Assembly: GCF_012726175.1 (NCBI RefSeq) | Contig: NZ_JAASAD010000006.1 | Location: 124,001 to 188,000 of the forward strand | Source of the DNA: Micromonospora sp. HNM0581 | Lineage (GTDB): Bacteria > Actinomycetota > Actinomycetes > Mycobacteriales > Micromonosporaceae | DNA: 64,000 bases | Reading direction: 5' to 3' | Part shown: piece after piece, positions 8,492-17,680 of the stretch | Position numbering within the stretch: position 1 is the stretch's first letter | Layout of the letters: each line of letters begins with the position of its first letter | Made by a program: the position numbers and the translations under genes | The notes under the pieces: model-generated | Databases searched by the model: none | Told to the model about the DNA's origin: nothing | The model's input: only the letters and a program-made list of their open reading frames with translations

Positions 8492-10003
8492 TCACAGCAC
8501 GAAGGCGTCGGTCCAGAGGGCGCCGGAGCGGCCGGAGATGGCGTCCAGCATCGCCACCGCCTGGCTGTCGGTGAGCTGAGCAACGAAGTCGACGATGGCC
8601 CGGCCCCGTGCCTTACCGATCCGGTCCTGGGTGCGCGGGTGCAGTTCCGCCTCCGCCAGTTCCACCAGGTCGTGCAGTCTCCGGGGCAGCCGGGACTCCT
8701 CCTCCGGATCCAGCAGCCACTCTCGTAGCGCCTCGACCAGGGTGTCGAGCAGCCGAGCCTGACCACGCTGGTGCAACGCAAGGTCCGGACGGGCCAGCAC
8801 GAACCGGTGGTGGACGAACTTGAGCACCTGCACCTCGTGCCACTGTGCCGGGGCGAGCAGCACGTGCCCGGAGCGCACAGCGGGCTGCGGGACCACGGCG
8901 ATCGCGTCCACGAGACGGGTGGTCCACCTGGCGGAGAAGCGGGCGACGTACTGTTCCGCCTCGATCGAGCCGTCGAAGGGCAACGCCAGCAGCCCTTCGA
9001 CGAGTTCCTCGCGGACGTGTTCGACGGCGGCGGCGAACGCCTCGTCGTCGGCGATCCAGGCGTCCTTCTGGTGCAGTTGGCGGCGTAGCCGCTCGATCGA
9101 CGAGCCGGGCCGCCGGGCGGAGGTGACCAGTGCGGAGTCGGTGATGGCCCGCAGGTGACCGCTCTCGCGTTGCCAGGCCATCAACTCGGCGGCGACCGTA
9201 CCCTGCTGGAGCACCCCGACCCGGTAGAAGTCCTCCACGTCGTGGATGGCGTAGGCGATGTCGTCGGCGGTGTCCATCACCGACGCTTCGACGGTCTGCT
9301 GCCAGTCGGCGATCCGCCCGACGAACGGTGCCCGGGCCTGCCGCAGGTCCTCCAGCTCGGTCAGGTAGGCCCCGAACTTCGCCGATCCGCTGTCCGGGTC
9401 GTCTGGCGGCGGGGTCGCGCCACGCGGCGGCGGATCCATCAGGCGCGGGTGCGGGTCGGGGTGGTCCAGCCGGGTCCACGGGTACTTCAGCATCGCCGCC
9501 CGCACCGCCGCGGTCAGGTCCAGGCCGGTGGTCGCCGCGCCCCGGATCTCGGTCGAGGTGACGATCCGGTACGACTGGGCGTTGCCCTCGAATCCGTCGG
9601 TCAGGCCGAGCCGGTGCCGGGCCAGCCGGTCCAGCACCCGCTCTCCCAGGTGGCCGAAGGGCGGATGGCCGAGGTCATGGGCGAGCGCGGCGGCTTCCAC
9701 CACGTCCGGGTCGCAGCCGCCCAGTTTCTCCACCAGATCGCGTTGGTGTGCGTCGGCGGTGAGCCGCTCGGCTATGGAGCGGGCCACCTGGGCGACCTTC
9801 AGACTGTGGGTGAGCCGGTTGTGCACCAGCAGCCCGGTGCCGCCGGGGCTGACCACCTGGGTGACGCCGCCGAGCCGGGTGAAGAACGGCGAGCCGACGA
9901 TGCGGTCCCGGTCGGCCCGGAACGGGCTGGTCGCCAGGTCGCCGAGGGCCCGCGCGCTGCCGCCGAAGAGCCGGCGCGCCCGAGGGTCCACAGGTGGTTC
10001 CAT
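8492..10003 (-). CDS. dgt: Deoxyguanosinetriphosphate triphosphohydrolase-like HD protein
   Basis: A 503-residue HD-domain phosphohydrolase of the dGTPase family, which cleaves dNTPs to nucleoside and triphosphate. The metal site residues are visible: His66 in RLTHSLKV, His109-Asp110 in LAHDLGHPPFGH, and a later Asp in DTADDIAYAIHD. A GTG at 10012 is in frame, but the ATG at 10003 is preferred because TACCGT lies exactly seven bases upstream, consistent with a leaderless transcript, and no ribosome site is seen for either. It is divergent from tex. Confidence 0.9.
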   Translation of the reverse strand: MEPPVDPRARRLFGGSARALGDLATSPFRADRDRIVGSPFFTRLGGVTQVVSPGGTGLLVHNRLTHSLKVAQVARSIAERLTADAHQRDLVEKLGGCDPDVVEAAALAHDLGHPPFGHLGERVLDRLARHRLGLTDGFEGNAQSYRIVTSTEIRGAATTGLDLTAAVRAAMLKYPWTRLDHPDPHPRLMDPPPRGATPPPDDPDSGSAKFGAYLTELEDLRQARAPFVGRIADWQQTVEASVMDTADDIAYAIHDVEDFYRVGVLQQGTVAAELMAWQRESGHLRAITDSALVTSARRPGSSIERLRRQLHQKDAWIADDEAFAAAVEHVREELVEGLLALPFDGSIEAEQYVARFSARWTTRLVDAIAVVPQPAVRSGHVLLAPAQWHEVQVLKFVHHRFVLARPDLALHQRGQARLLDTLVEALREWLLDPEEESRLPRRLHDLVELAEAELHPRTQDRIGKARGRAIVDFVAQLTDSQAVAMLDAISGRSGALWTDAFVL

Positions 10004-10010
10004 GATCGCC

Positions 10011-10039
10011 ACGGTAGCCCGGCAGAATGCACCACGGAA
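10011..10039 (-). promoter_or_regulatory. Predicted leaderless promoter of dgt
   Basis: On the minus strand, TTCCGT (10039-10034), a 17-base spacer, and TACCGT (10016-10011), then seven bases to ATG 10003. The -10 element and start spacing fit leaderless actinobacterial genes; the -35 element is weak. Confidence 0.4.
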
Positions 10040-10065
10040 CCCACACCCGAAGGCGGAGCGACATC

Positions 10066-12462
10066 GTGACCCTCTCTGTTCATCAACGGATCGCCGAGGA
10101 ACTCGGCGTCGCCGAGCGCCAGGTACGCGCGGCCGTGGAACTGCTCGACGGTGGTGCCACCGTGCCGTTCATCGCGAGGTACCGGAAAGAGGCCACCGGC
10201 CTGCTCGACGACACCCAGCTGCGTACCCTGGAGGAACGGCTGCGGTACCTGCGCGAGCTGGACGAGCGGCGCACCGCGGTGCTGGAGTCCATCCGTTCCC
10301 AGGGCAAGCTCGACGAGGCTCTGGAAGCGCAGATCAGGGCGGCCGACTCGAAGTCCCGCCTGGAGGACATCTACCTGCCGTACAAGCCGAAGCGGCGGAC
10401 CCGGGCGCAGCTCGCGCGGGAGGCCGGCCTGGAGCCCCTCGCCGACACCCTGCTCGATGACCCGTCCCAGGATCCGCGTGGGACCGCCGCCGCCTACGTC
10501 GACGCGGACCGGGGCGTGGCGGACGACGCCGCCGCGCTCGACGGGGCGCGGGCCATCCTGATCGAACGGTTCGCCGAGGACGCCGACCTGATCGGCACGC
10601 TGCGCGAGCAGATGTGGTCGCGGGGCCGCCTGGTGTCCCGGGTACGCGAGGGGCAGGAGAGCGCCGGGGCGAAGTTCGCCGACTATTTCGACTTCGCCGA
10701 GCCGTACCCGAAGCTGCCCTCGCACCGCATCCTGGCCATGTTCCGGGGCGAGAAGGAGGGCGTACTCGACCTGACCATGGCCCCGGAGGCCGAGGGTGAC
10801 GACGACGAGGTGGTGACCGGACCGACCCGGTACGAGGCCGCCATCGCCGGCCGGTTCGGGGTCAGCGACCAGGGACGTCCCGCCGACCGTTGGCTCGCCG
10901 ACACGGTGCGCTGGGCGTGGCGTACCCGCATTCTCATCCACCTCGGGGCGGACCTGCGGATGCGGCTGTGGCAGGCCGCTGAGGAGGAGGCTGTCCGGGT
11001 CTTCGCCACGAATCTGCGTGACCTGCTGTTGGCCGCGCCGGCCGGTGCCCGGCCGACGATGGGGTTGGATCCGGGCCTGCGTACCGGGGTGAAGGTGGCG
11101 GTGGTGGACGCCACCGGCAAGGTGGTCGCCACCGACACGATCTATCCGCACGAGCCGCGCCGGCAGTGGGACGCGTCCCTGCACACCCTCGCCACGCTGG
11201 CCGCGGCCCACGGGGTGGAACTGGTGGCCATCGGCAACGGCACCGCCAGTCGGGAGACCGACAAGCTGGCCGGTGACCTGATCAGGCGGCATCCGGAGTT
11301 GAAGTTGACGAAGGTGGTGGTCTCCGAGGCCGGTGCGTCGGTCTACTCTGCCTCCGCGTACGCCGCGCAGGAGTTGCCCGGTCTGGACGTGTCGCTGCGT
11401 GGCGCGGTCTCGATCGCCCGCCGGTTGCAGGATCCGCTCGCCGAGCTGGTGAAGATCGATCCTCGGTCCATCGGTGTCGGGCAATACCAGCACGACCTGT
11501 CCGAGGTGAAGCTTTCCCGGTCGTTGGACGCGGTGGTGGAGGACTGCGTCAACGGTGTCGGTGTCGATGTCAACACCGCCTCCGCGCCGCTGTTGACCCG
11601 GGTCTCCGGCATCGGTGCCGGGCTGGCTGAGAACATCGTGCTGCACCGCGACGCCAACGGACCGTTCCGTACCCGAGCCGAGCTGAGGAAGGTGGCCCGG
11701 CTCGGGCCGAAGGCGTTCGAGCAGTGCGCCGGCTTCCTGCGCATCCCCGGCGGTGACGACCCGCTGGATTCCTCGAGCGTGCACCCCGAGGCGTACCCGG
11801 TGGTGCGGCGGATCCTGGCCAGCACGGGTCAGGATCTGCGGTCGGTCATCGGCAGGTCGACGATCCTGCGCGGCCTGCGCGCGACCGACTTCGTCGACGA
11901 CACGTTCGGCCTGCCCACCGTCACCGACATCCTCGCCGAGTTGGAGAAGCCGGGCCGCGACCCCCGACCGGAGTTCAGGACGGCGACCTTCGTCGATGGC
12001 GTCGAGAAGATCGGCGACCTGACGCCGGGGATGGTGCTGGAGGGTGTGGTCACCAACGTGGCCGCGTTCGGCGCGTTCGTCGACGTGGGGGTGCACCAGG
12101 ACGGTCTGGTGCATGTCTCGGCGATGTCCCGCACCTTCGTCAAGGATCCGCGCGACGTGGTCAAGTCCGGTGACGTGGTGAAGGTTAAGGTGCTGGACGT
12201 GGACGTTCCGCGCAAGCGGATCTCGCTGACCCTGCGTCTGGAGGACGAGACGGACCCGGCCGCCGGCCGGGGTGCTCGGGGCGACAGTGGCAGCGATCAG
12301 CAGGGGCGGGGCCGGCGCAACGGCCAGGGACGCAACGGCCAGGGACGTGGCGGGCAGGGACGTGGCGGGCAGGGCGGGCAGGTCCGCCAGGGACGCGGCG
12401 GCTCGGCGGCTCCCGCCGACGGCGCGATGGCCGACGCGCTGCGCCGGGCCGGGCTGCTCTGA
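10066..12462 (+). CDS. tex: Tex family RNA-binding protein (S1 domain transcription accessory protein)
   Basis: A 798-residue protein with the full Tex order: N-terminal helical region ([16 protein letters not shown]), YqgF-like nuclease fold ([20 protein letters not shown]), helix-hairpin-helix repeats ([16 protein letters not shown]), and a C-terminal S1 domain ([21 protein letters not shown], near residues 650-720). Tex binds RNA and nucleic acids and is broadly conserved. The tail after the S1 domain is rich in Gly, Arg, Gln and Asn, coded by a 15-bp tandem repeat. An upstream in-frame ATG at 10027 exists, but GTG 10066 has an AGGCGGAG ribosome site and matches the family N terminus. Confidence 0.95.
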   Translation: MTLSVHQRIAEELGVAERQVRAAVELLDGGATVPFIARYRKEATGLLDDTQLRTLEERLRYLRELDERRTAVLESIRSQGKLDEALEAQIRAADSKSRLEDIYLPYKPKRRTRAQLAREAGLEPLADTLLDDPSQDPRGTAAAYVDADRGVADDAAALDGARAILIERFAEDADLIGTLREQMWSRGRLVSRVREGQESAGAKFADYFDFAEPYPKLPSHRILAMFRGEKEGVLDLTMAPEAEGDDDEVVTGPTRYEAAIAGRFGVSDQGRPADRWLADTVRWAWRTRILIHLGADLRMRLWQAAEEEAVRVFATNLRDLLLAAPAGARPTMGLDPGLRTGVKVAVVDATGKVVATDTIYPHEPRRQWDASLHTLATLAAAHGVELVAIGNGTASRETDKLAGDLIRRHPELKLTKVVVSEAGASVYSASAYAAQELPGLDVSLRGAVSIARRLQDPLAELVKIDPRSIGVGQYQHDLSEVKLSRSLDAVVEDCVNGVGVDVNTASAPLLTRVSGIGAGLAENIVLHRDANGPFRTRAELRKVARLGPKAFEQCAGFLRIPGGDDPLDSSSVHPEAYPVVRRILASTGQDLRSVIGRSTILRGLRATDFVDDTFGLPTVTDILAELEKPGRDPRPEFRTATFVDGVEKIGDLTPGMVLEGVVTNVAAFGAFVDVGVHQDGLVHVSAMSRTFVKDPRDVVKSGDVVKVKVLDVDVPRKRISLTLRLEDETDPAAGRGARGDSGSDQQGRGRRNGQGRNGQGRGGQGRGGQGGQVRQGRGGSAAPADGAMADALRRAGLL
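12316..12375 (+). repeat. Four tandem 15-bp repeats inside the tex 3' end
   Basis: Four 15-base units code for [20 protein letters not shown] (about residues 751-770 of Tex). The first two units are identical and the last two nearly so. The result is an RGG-like disordered basic tail that could add RNA affinity; copy number may vary by slippage. Confidence 0.85.
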
Positions 12463-12521
12463 GGAGGCCCTCAGCCGCCGGGTAGGTCGAGGTGAACTGG
12501 TCGGTGGCGTACCGTCGGGGC

Positions 12522-12956
12522 GTGGCGAGTGACGGCGACCCGGACTGGCGGGAGACGCGGCAGCGGGCGGTGCGGGCGCACGCGGCTGCCGCGCAGCGCC
12601 GCCGGGAGGCCGAGCAGGCGGAGGCCGCGTCGCTGGTCGGCGCGTTCGTCGAGGAGGCTCGGCGGCGCGGCCTGGCCACCAGTCGACTTGTTGCCCGGTC
12701 CCATGACGGGCGGGCCCGATACCGGACCGGTCTGTACGGCTGGTACATCGACCGGGCCCACAGCCGGGCGGTCGACGTGGACGGTCGGTTTCACCTGCTG
12801 ACTGTGCCGCGTTCGCTGCGCGCCCGGTTTCTCGGCGCCGATCCGCAACCCGACCCGCCCCCGCTGATCATCGGCGAGGGTGCCCGGGACGGCGAGTCGC
12901 TACCGCTGCGGACCATGTTGCAGCGGCGGCTCGACGCACTCGAATCAGAACTCTGA
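12522..12956 (+). CDS. Small protein of unknown function
   Basis: A 144-residue protein I do not recognise. Residues 8-50 form a charged, alanine-rich helix (AVRAHAAAAQRRREAEQAEA) with coiled-coil character. The middle (RTGLYGWYIDRAHSRAVDVDG) looks like a compact beta segment. There is no signal peptide or membrane helix. GTG 12522 is preferred over an in-frame ATG at 12492 because TACCGT lies six bases upstream (12510-12515), as in leaderless genes. It lies 59 bases after tex and is followed by a hairpin. Confidence 0.7.
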   Translation: MASDGDPDWRETRQRAVRAHAAAAQRRREAEQAEAASLVGAFVEEARRRGLATSRLVARSHDGRARYRTGLYGWYIDRAHSRAVDVDGRFHLLTVPRSLRARFLGADPQPDPPPLIIGEGARDGESLPLRTMLQRRLDALESEL

Positions 12957-12992
12957 CCAGCTCCGACCCGACACACCCGAGCTGACGCGACG

Positions 12993-13025
12993 CGCCGGGA
13001 CGCGTGTCCTTTGCGTGTCCCGGCG
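12993..13025 (+). terminator. Hairpin after the small unknown gene
   Basis: CGCCGGGAC (12993-13001) pairs with GTCCCGGCG (13017-13025) across 15 bases. It lies 37 bases after the stop codon. There is no T tract, so it would be a weak or factor-aided terminator. Confidence 0.45.
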
Positions 13026-13138
13026 GGTTGACCTGTCGGGATCCGTGTCGACTGTCGCTATTTTCCGGTGCACCGGAACAACAGTCTGATACAACCCGTT
13101 TGTCTGCTATGACCGGTTGACGTACGGAGGTCAGAACG

Positions 13139-13792
13139 GTGCCCGTATCCTCGGTGACCGCACCGGCGCGCCCGACCCGGCCCACACGGCCCAACGATCC
13201 AGTCAAACGGCTGTTCGACGTGGTCGTCGCGATCGTTCTGTTGCTGCTGACCGTGCCGGTGATGGCGGTGGTCGCGGCGGCGGTCGCGTTGGGCCTGGGC
13301 CGACCGGTGCTGTTCCGGCAGTGCCGTATCGGGCGGGACGACCAACCGTTCGAGTTGATCAAATTCCGCACGATGCGGTCCCCCGACCCGGCCCGGGGGC
13401 TGTTGACCGACGCCGACCGACTCACCCCACTCGGCCGGTGGTTACGGGCCACGAGTCTGGACGAACTACCGACTCTCTGGTGCGTGCTCCGCGGCGACAT
13501 GAGCGTCGTCGGCCCCCGCCCCCTGCTTCCCGAATATCTCAGCAGGTACTCCCCCACCCAGGCGCGACGGCACGAGGTCCGCCCGGGCATCACCGGGCTG
13601 GCACAGGTACGCGGTCGCAACAGCCTCGACTGGGACGCCAAGCTCTCGCTCGACGTGGCGTACGTGACCAACCGCAGCCTGCGCCTCGACCTGTCGATCC
13701 TGACCGCCACCGTCGGCACCGTGCTGCGCCGGGACGGCATCTCGGCAGACGGCAGCGCCACCATGCCCGAGTTCCTCGGGAGCCGGCGATGA
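13139..13792 (+). CDS. Undecaprenyl-phosphate phosphosugar transferase, PglC-like initiating enzyme
   Basis: A 217-residue bacterial sugar transferase that moves a sugar-1-phosphate from UDP-sugar to a polyprenyl phosphate, the first membrane step of glycan assembly. One hydrophobic segment (residues 25-50) precedes the catalytic core: RIGRDDQPFELIKFRTM, then SLDELPTLWCVLRGDMSVVGPRPLLPEY. Its length matches the small PglC type rather than the large WbaP type with extra helices. GTG 13139 follows GGAGG. The next three genes are homologues of PglE, PglD and PglF, so the substrate is inferred to be a UDP-bacillosamine-type sugar. It overlaps the aminotransferase start by four bases (ATGA). Confidence 0.9.
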   Translation: MPVSSVTAPARPTRPTRPNDPVKRLFDVVVAIVLLLLTVPVMAVVAAAVALGLGRPVLFRQCRIGRDDQPFELIKFRTMRSPDPARGLLTDADRLTPLGRWLRATSLDELPTLWCVLRGDMSVVGPRPLLPEYLSRYSPTQARRHEVRPGITGLAQVRGRNSLDWDAKLSLDVAYVTNRSLRLDLSILTATVGTVLRRDGISADGSATMPEFLGSRR

Positions 13793-14937
13793 CGGGCACC
13801 ATCCACCTGTCCGCGCCGGACATCGGGCCGTTGGAGGAGTCGTACCTGATCGCGGCGCTTCGGTCCGGCTGGGTGGCACCGGTCGGCCCCGATCTCGACG
13901 CCTTCGAGCGGGAGGTTGCCGCCCGGGTCGGTACCCGGGGGGCGGTTGCGGTCAGTTCCGGCACCGCAGCGCTGCACCTGGCGCTGCTCGGGCTGGGCGT
14001 CGGTCCGGGGGACGCGGTGCTGGTACCCACACTGACGTTCGTCGCCACCGCCAACGCGGTCCGCTACACCGGGGCCAGACCCGTACTGGTCGACTGCGAT
14101 CCCCGGACCGGCAACATCGACGTCGCGCTCGTCGCCGAGCTGCTCCAGGAGCTGCGTTCGCGTGGCGCGCGGGTCGGCGCGGTGATCCCGGTCGACATGT
14201 TCGGCAGTTGCGCCGACTACACCGCGCTGCTGCCGATCTGCGCCGCCGCTGACGTTCCGGTCGTGGAGGACGCCGCGGAGGCGCTCGGCGCCACCCATCT
14301 CGGCCGGCCGGCGGCTTCCTTCGGTCGGGTGGGCGCTCTCTCCTTCAACGGAAACAAGATCATGACCACCTCCGGCGGCGGTATGCTCGTCGGCGACGAC
14401 GTGGCGCTGCTCGACCGGGCGCGGCATCTGTCCACCCAGGCGCGTGAGCCGGTTCGGCACTACGAGCACCGGGAGACCGGCTACAACTACCGGTTGAGCA
14501 ACCTGCTCGCGGCGCTGGGCCGGGCGCAGCTCGTCCGGTTGGATGGGATGATCGACCGTCGGCGTCGGCTGCGGGACCGCTACGCCAAGCTCTTCGCCCC
14601 GGTCCCGGGGGTCGACCTGATCGGCGCCGAGGACGCCGACTCGAACTGCTGGCTCACCAGCGTGCGGGTCGACCCGCACCGGTGCGGCTGGACCGCGGCG
14701 GATCTCGCCGACCACCTGTCCGCCCGCGACATCGAGACCCGTCCGGTGTGGAAGCCGATGCACCTGCAACCGGCGTACGCGGACGCGGAGAGCCGGCTCA
14801 CCGGTGCCGCCGAGCAGCTCTACGCGCAGGGGTTGACCCTGCCCAGCGGCAGCGCTCTCACCGAGCCGCAGGTCACCGCCGTGCTCTCGGCGATCGAGGG
14901 ATTCCTGGCCACCCGGAGCGGGGTCCCAGCGGCGTGA
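13789..14937 (+). CDS. DegT/DnrJ/EryC1/StrS aminotransferase, PglE-like
   Basis: A 382-residue PLP-dependent aminotransferase. The PLP lysine is Lys190 in SFNGNKIMTTSGGG; other family signs are VSSGTAALHLAL, DMFGSCADY and VEDAAEALGAT. Given the neighbours, it would aminate C4 of the UDP-4-keto-6-deoxy-GlcNAc made by the PglF-like enzyme. The frame extends far upstream, but ATG 13789 overlaps the stop of the preceding gene (ATGA) and gives the family length. The gene ends in a GTGA overlap with the acetyltransferase gene. Substrate assignment is inferred from context. Confidence 0.88.
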   Translation: MTGTIHLSAPDIGPLEESYLIAALRSGWVAPVGPDLDAFEREVAARVGTRGAVAVSSGTAALHLALLGLGVGPGDAVLVPTLTFVATANAVRYTGARPVLVDCDPRTGNIDVALVAELLQELRSRGARVGAVIPVDMFGSCADYTALLPICAAADVPVVEDAAEALGATHLGRPAASFGRVGALSFNGNKIMTTSGGGMLVGDDVALLDRARHLSTQAREPVRHYEHRETGYNYRLSNLLAALGRAQLVRLDGMIDRRRRLRDRYAKLFAPVPGVDLIGAEDADSNCWLTSVRVDPHRCGWTAADLADHLSARDIETRPVWKPMHLQPAYADAESRLTGAAEQLYAQGLTLPSGSALTEPQVTAVLSAIEGFLATRSGVPAA

Positions 14938-15578
14938 CGGTACCGCTGGTGATCGTCGGCTGCGGCGGGCACGGTCGAGAGGTCTTGACCATCGCCCACG
15001 CCATGAACGTCGCTGCCCTCCTACCCCGCTGGCAGGTGCTGGGTTTCGTCGACGACCGTCCGGACGAGGCGCATCTCAAGCGGGTGCAGCGGCTCGATGT
15101 GCCCTACCTCGGTGGGGTGTCCTGGTTCTCCGAGGCACCCGCCGACACCCACCACGTCATCGGCATCGGCGACCCACGGGTCCGACGGTCGGTCGCCGAA
15201 CGGATCGACCGGTACGGCATACCAGCTGCCAGTCTGGTGCACCCCGACGCCACGCTCGGCGTGGATCTGCGGTACGGCCCCGGCCTGGTGGCCTTCGCCG
15301 GGGCCCGGGTCACCACGAACGTGACTCTCGGGCGGCACGTGCATCTCAACCAGAACTGCACCGTCGGGCACGACTGCGAGCTGGCAGACCACGTGTCGGT
15401 GAATCCGCTGGCCGCGGTCTCCGGGGAGTGCCGGCTGGCGGAGGGCGTGCTCGTTGGTACCACCGCCGCCGTGTTGCAGGGGCTGCGGGTGGGTCGGGAC
15501 AGCACCGTCGCCGCGGGCGCCTGTGTGGTTCGTGACGTGCCCGCCGGTGTCGTGGTCAAGGGCGTGCCGGCCCGCTGA
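14934..15578 (+). CDS. NeuD/PglD-like sugar O/N-acetyltransferase
   Basis: A 214-residue protein with an N-terminal nucleotide-sugar binding fold (LVIVGCGGHGREVL) and a C-terminal left-handed beta-helix of hexapeptide repeats ending GACVVRDVPAGVVVKGVPAR. A histidine in CTVGHDCELADH matches the catalytic base region of PglD, which acetylates the 4-amino group of UDP-4-amino sugars. GTG 14934 overlaps the stop of the aminotransferase. Position and type fit the third step of UDP-diNAc-bacillosamine synthesis. Confidence 0.88.
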   Translation: MTVPLVIVGCGGHGREVLTIAHAMNVAALLPRWQVLGFVDDRPDEAHLKRVQRLDVPYLGGVSWFSEAPADTHHVIGIGDPRVRRSVAERIDRYGIPAASLVHPDATLGVDLRYGPGLVAFAGARVTTNVTLGRHVHLNQNCTVGHDCELADHVSVNPLAAVSGECRLAEGVLVGTTAAVLQGLRVGRDSTVAAGACVVRDVPAGVVVKGVPAR

Positions 15579-15747
15579 TCCGACCGGCAGCCGGGCCCGA
15601 CGGATCGGTTGGCCACCCGAATCGAGCGATCCGCTATCAATCGCCTAAAAGGCTACTAAGCACTCAAACAGCATGTAACAAGGACAAGAGCGTATCGCTC
15701 CTTCCGTTCCCCCCGGGCGGAAGTGGTCGACAGCACAGGAGCCGCAC

Positions 15748-17619
15748 ATGCGGGACACACAGCTCAGCCGGCGCCCGGAGCCGAAGGTTCGCCGGACCTG
15801 GATCCGGTGGCGTACCTCGGCGTTCCTCGCCGCCGATGCCACGGCCTGGGTCGGCGGATTCATCGCCGCCGCCTGGACCCGCTACGAGTTCGCCCTGACC
15901 ACCACCCAGCTGACCCGCGCCGCCGGCTGTGGGCTGATCGCCGCCGGGCTGCACGTGGCGGTGGCCGGGGCACGCCGGGTGCGCTCGGGGCGTCACCCGC
16001 TCGGCAGCCTCCAGGAGGTTCGCGGGCTGGCCGGAACCGCCCTCACCACCGTTGCGATCGTCCTGCTCGGTGTCCTGCCGGTGCCCGAACGTCCGGTGCC
16101 GGCGAGCACCCCGCTGGTCGGCGGCGCGCTCGCCCTGCTGTCCATGCTCGCCGTCCGTTTCGCCTACCGGCACCGGCGCGACCTGGCCCTACGCCCGGAC
16201 GTCCGTTCGTCGGTCCCGGTACTGCTGTTCGGCATGGGCGACGCCGGCCAGGGACTGCTCCGCGCGCTCCTGACCGACCCGCGTAGCCGCTACCGACCGG
16301 TCGGAGCCCTCGACGACGACCCGGACAAGCGCGATCTCTGCGTCGACGGCATCCGGGTACTCGGTGGGCGTGGTGACGTCGCCGAGGCGGTACGCCGCAC
16401 CGGCGCCACCACCGTCATCTTCTCGGTCGCCAACGCCGACGCCGCGCTGATCCGGCAGATCCGGGAGGCCACCCTGACCACCGGTACGGCGTTCAAGGTG
16501 CTCCCGCCGGTTCGCGATCTGGTCGACCACCGGATCACCGTGACCGACGTACGCGACGTGCGGATCAGCGACCTGCTCGGTCGCCGGCAGGTGGTCACCG
16601 AGATGGCGGTACGAACCAACGGCCTCACCGGTCGGCGGATCCTGGTCACCGGCGCGGGCGGCTCGATCGGCTCCGAACTGTGCCGGCAGGTGATGAAGGC
16701 CGACCCGGGTGAGCTGATGATGCTCGACCGCGACGAGTCGGCGCTGCACGCCCTGCAGATGTCGCTCGACGGCCGGGCGATGCTGGACGGACCCGAGCTG
16801 ATCCTGGCGGACCTGCGTGACGACGAGGCGATCCGGCGCATCATCCGGGAACGCCGCCCGGAGATCATTTTCCATGCCGCCGCGCTCAAGCACCTCACCC
16901 TGCTCGAACGGCACCCAGGTGAGGCGGTTAAGACGAACGTGTGGGGCACCCTGTCGGTGCTGGACGCCTGCGAGGACGTGGCGAAGTTCGTGAACATCTC
17001 CACCGACAAGGCCGCCGACCCGATAAGCGTCCTGGGCTACTCCAAGCGGATCACCGAACGGCTGACCGCGCACGCCGCCTCACGCTTTCCAGGCACGTTC
17101 CTCAGTGTCCGCTTCGGCAACGTGCTGAGCAGCCGCGGCTCGGTGGTCACCGCCTTCCAACGGCAGATCGAGGCGGGTAACCCGCTCACCGTCACCCATC
17201 CCGAGGTGACCCGGTACCTGATGACCATGCAGGAGGCGGTGCACCTGGTCCTCCAGGCCGCCGAGATCGGGCGTGACGGTGAGGCACTGGTGCTCGACAT
17301 GGGCGAGCCGGTGCGCATCGTCGACCTGGCCCGGCAGATGGCCGAGCAGGCCGGCAGCGACGTACCGATCGTCTACACCGGGCTGCGTCCGGGCGAGAAG
17401 CTGCACGAGGACCTGCTGGGTACCGGCGAGCCCGATGCCCGTCCGCTGCACCCGCTGGTGTCGCACGTCGTGGTGCCTCCGCTCGACCCGATGGAGATCA
17501 GCAGCCTCGACCCGTTCGACGATCCGGAGAAGGTCGTCGCCGAACTGGCCCGGCTCAGTGCCGAGCCGACCGGTCGGCTCGGCCACACGGCCCTGGGCGG
17601 CCTGCCGCTGCCCCGGTGA
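15748..17619 (+). CDS. Membrane-bound UDP-GlcNAc 4,6-dehydratase, PglF/CapD/WbpM-like
   Basis: A 623-residue protein. The first 150 residues hold about four hydrophobic helices, then a CoA-binding-like Rossmann fold (PVLLFGMGDAGQG), then a short-chain dehydrogenase domain starting at ILVTGAGGSIGSELCRQV. The active site has Thr419-Asp420-Lys421 (NISTDKAADP) with YSKR following, as in PglF and WbpM. It removes water from UDP-GlcNAc to give UDP-4-keto-6-deoxy-GlcNAc. ATG 15748 follows AGGAG. It is separated from pglD by 169 bases with a locally AT-rich stretch (15630-15690) that may hold its own promoter. A strong hairpin follows. Confidence 0.92.
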   Translation: MRDTQLSRRPEPKVRRTWIRWRTSAFLAADATAWVGGFIAAAWTRYEFALTTTQLTRAAGCGLIAAGLHVAVAGARRVRSGRHPLGSLQEVRGLAGTALTTVAIVLLGVLPVPERPVPASTPLVGGALALLSMLAVRFAYRHRRDLALRPDVRSSVPVLLFGMGDAGQGLLRALLTDPRSRYRPVGALDDDPDKRDLCVDGIRVLGGRGDVAEAVRRTGATTVIFSVANADAALIRQIREATLTTGTAFKVLPPVRDLVDHRITVTDVRDVRISDLLGRRQVVTEMAVRTNGLTGRRILVTGAGGSIGSELCRQVMKADPGELMMLDRDESALHALQMSLDGRAMLDGPELILADLRDDEAIRRIIRERRPEIIFHAAALKHLTLLERHPGEAVKTNVWGTLSVLDACEDVAKFVNISTDKAADPISVLGYSKRITERLTAHAASRFPGTFLSVRFGNVLSSRGSVVTAFQRQIEAGNPLTVTHPEVTRYLMTMQEAVHLVLQAAEIGRDGEALVLDMGEPVRIVDLARQMAEQAGSDVPIVYTGLRPGEKLHEDLLGTGEPDARPLHPLVSHVVVPPLDPMEISSLDPFDDPEKVVAELARLSAEPTGRLGHTALGGLPLPR

Positions 17620-17633
17620 CGACCGCCGCACCG

Positions 17634-17671
17634 CCGAGGGCTGGTGACCGGTTCCGGTCACCAGCCCTCGG
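17634..17671. terminator. Bidirectional terminator between convergent genes
   Basis: A perfect 18-bp inverted repeat (17634-17651 and 17654-17671) with a two-base centre lies between the PglF-like gene and the convergent 2-epimerase gene. It can form a stable hairpin in either transcript. Confidence 0.8.
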
Positions 17672-17680
17672 GCGTGTCGT

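Noticed and set aside
9799..12114. A 771-codon open frame on the minus strand
   Set aside because: It lies fully antisense to tex and the dgt 5' end, has a His/Gln/Arg/Pro-rich composition typical of shadow frames in high-GC DNA, and matches no family.
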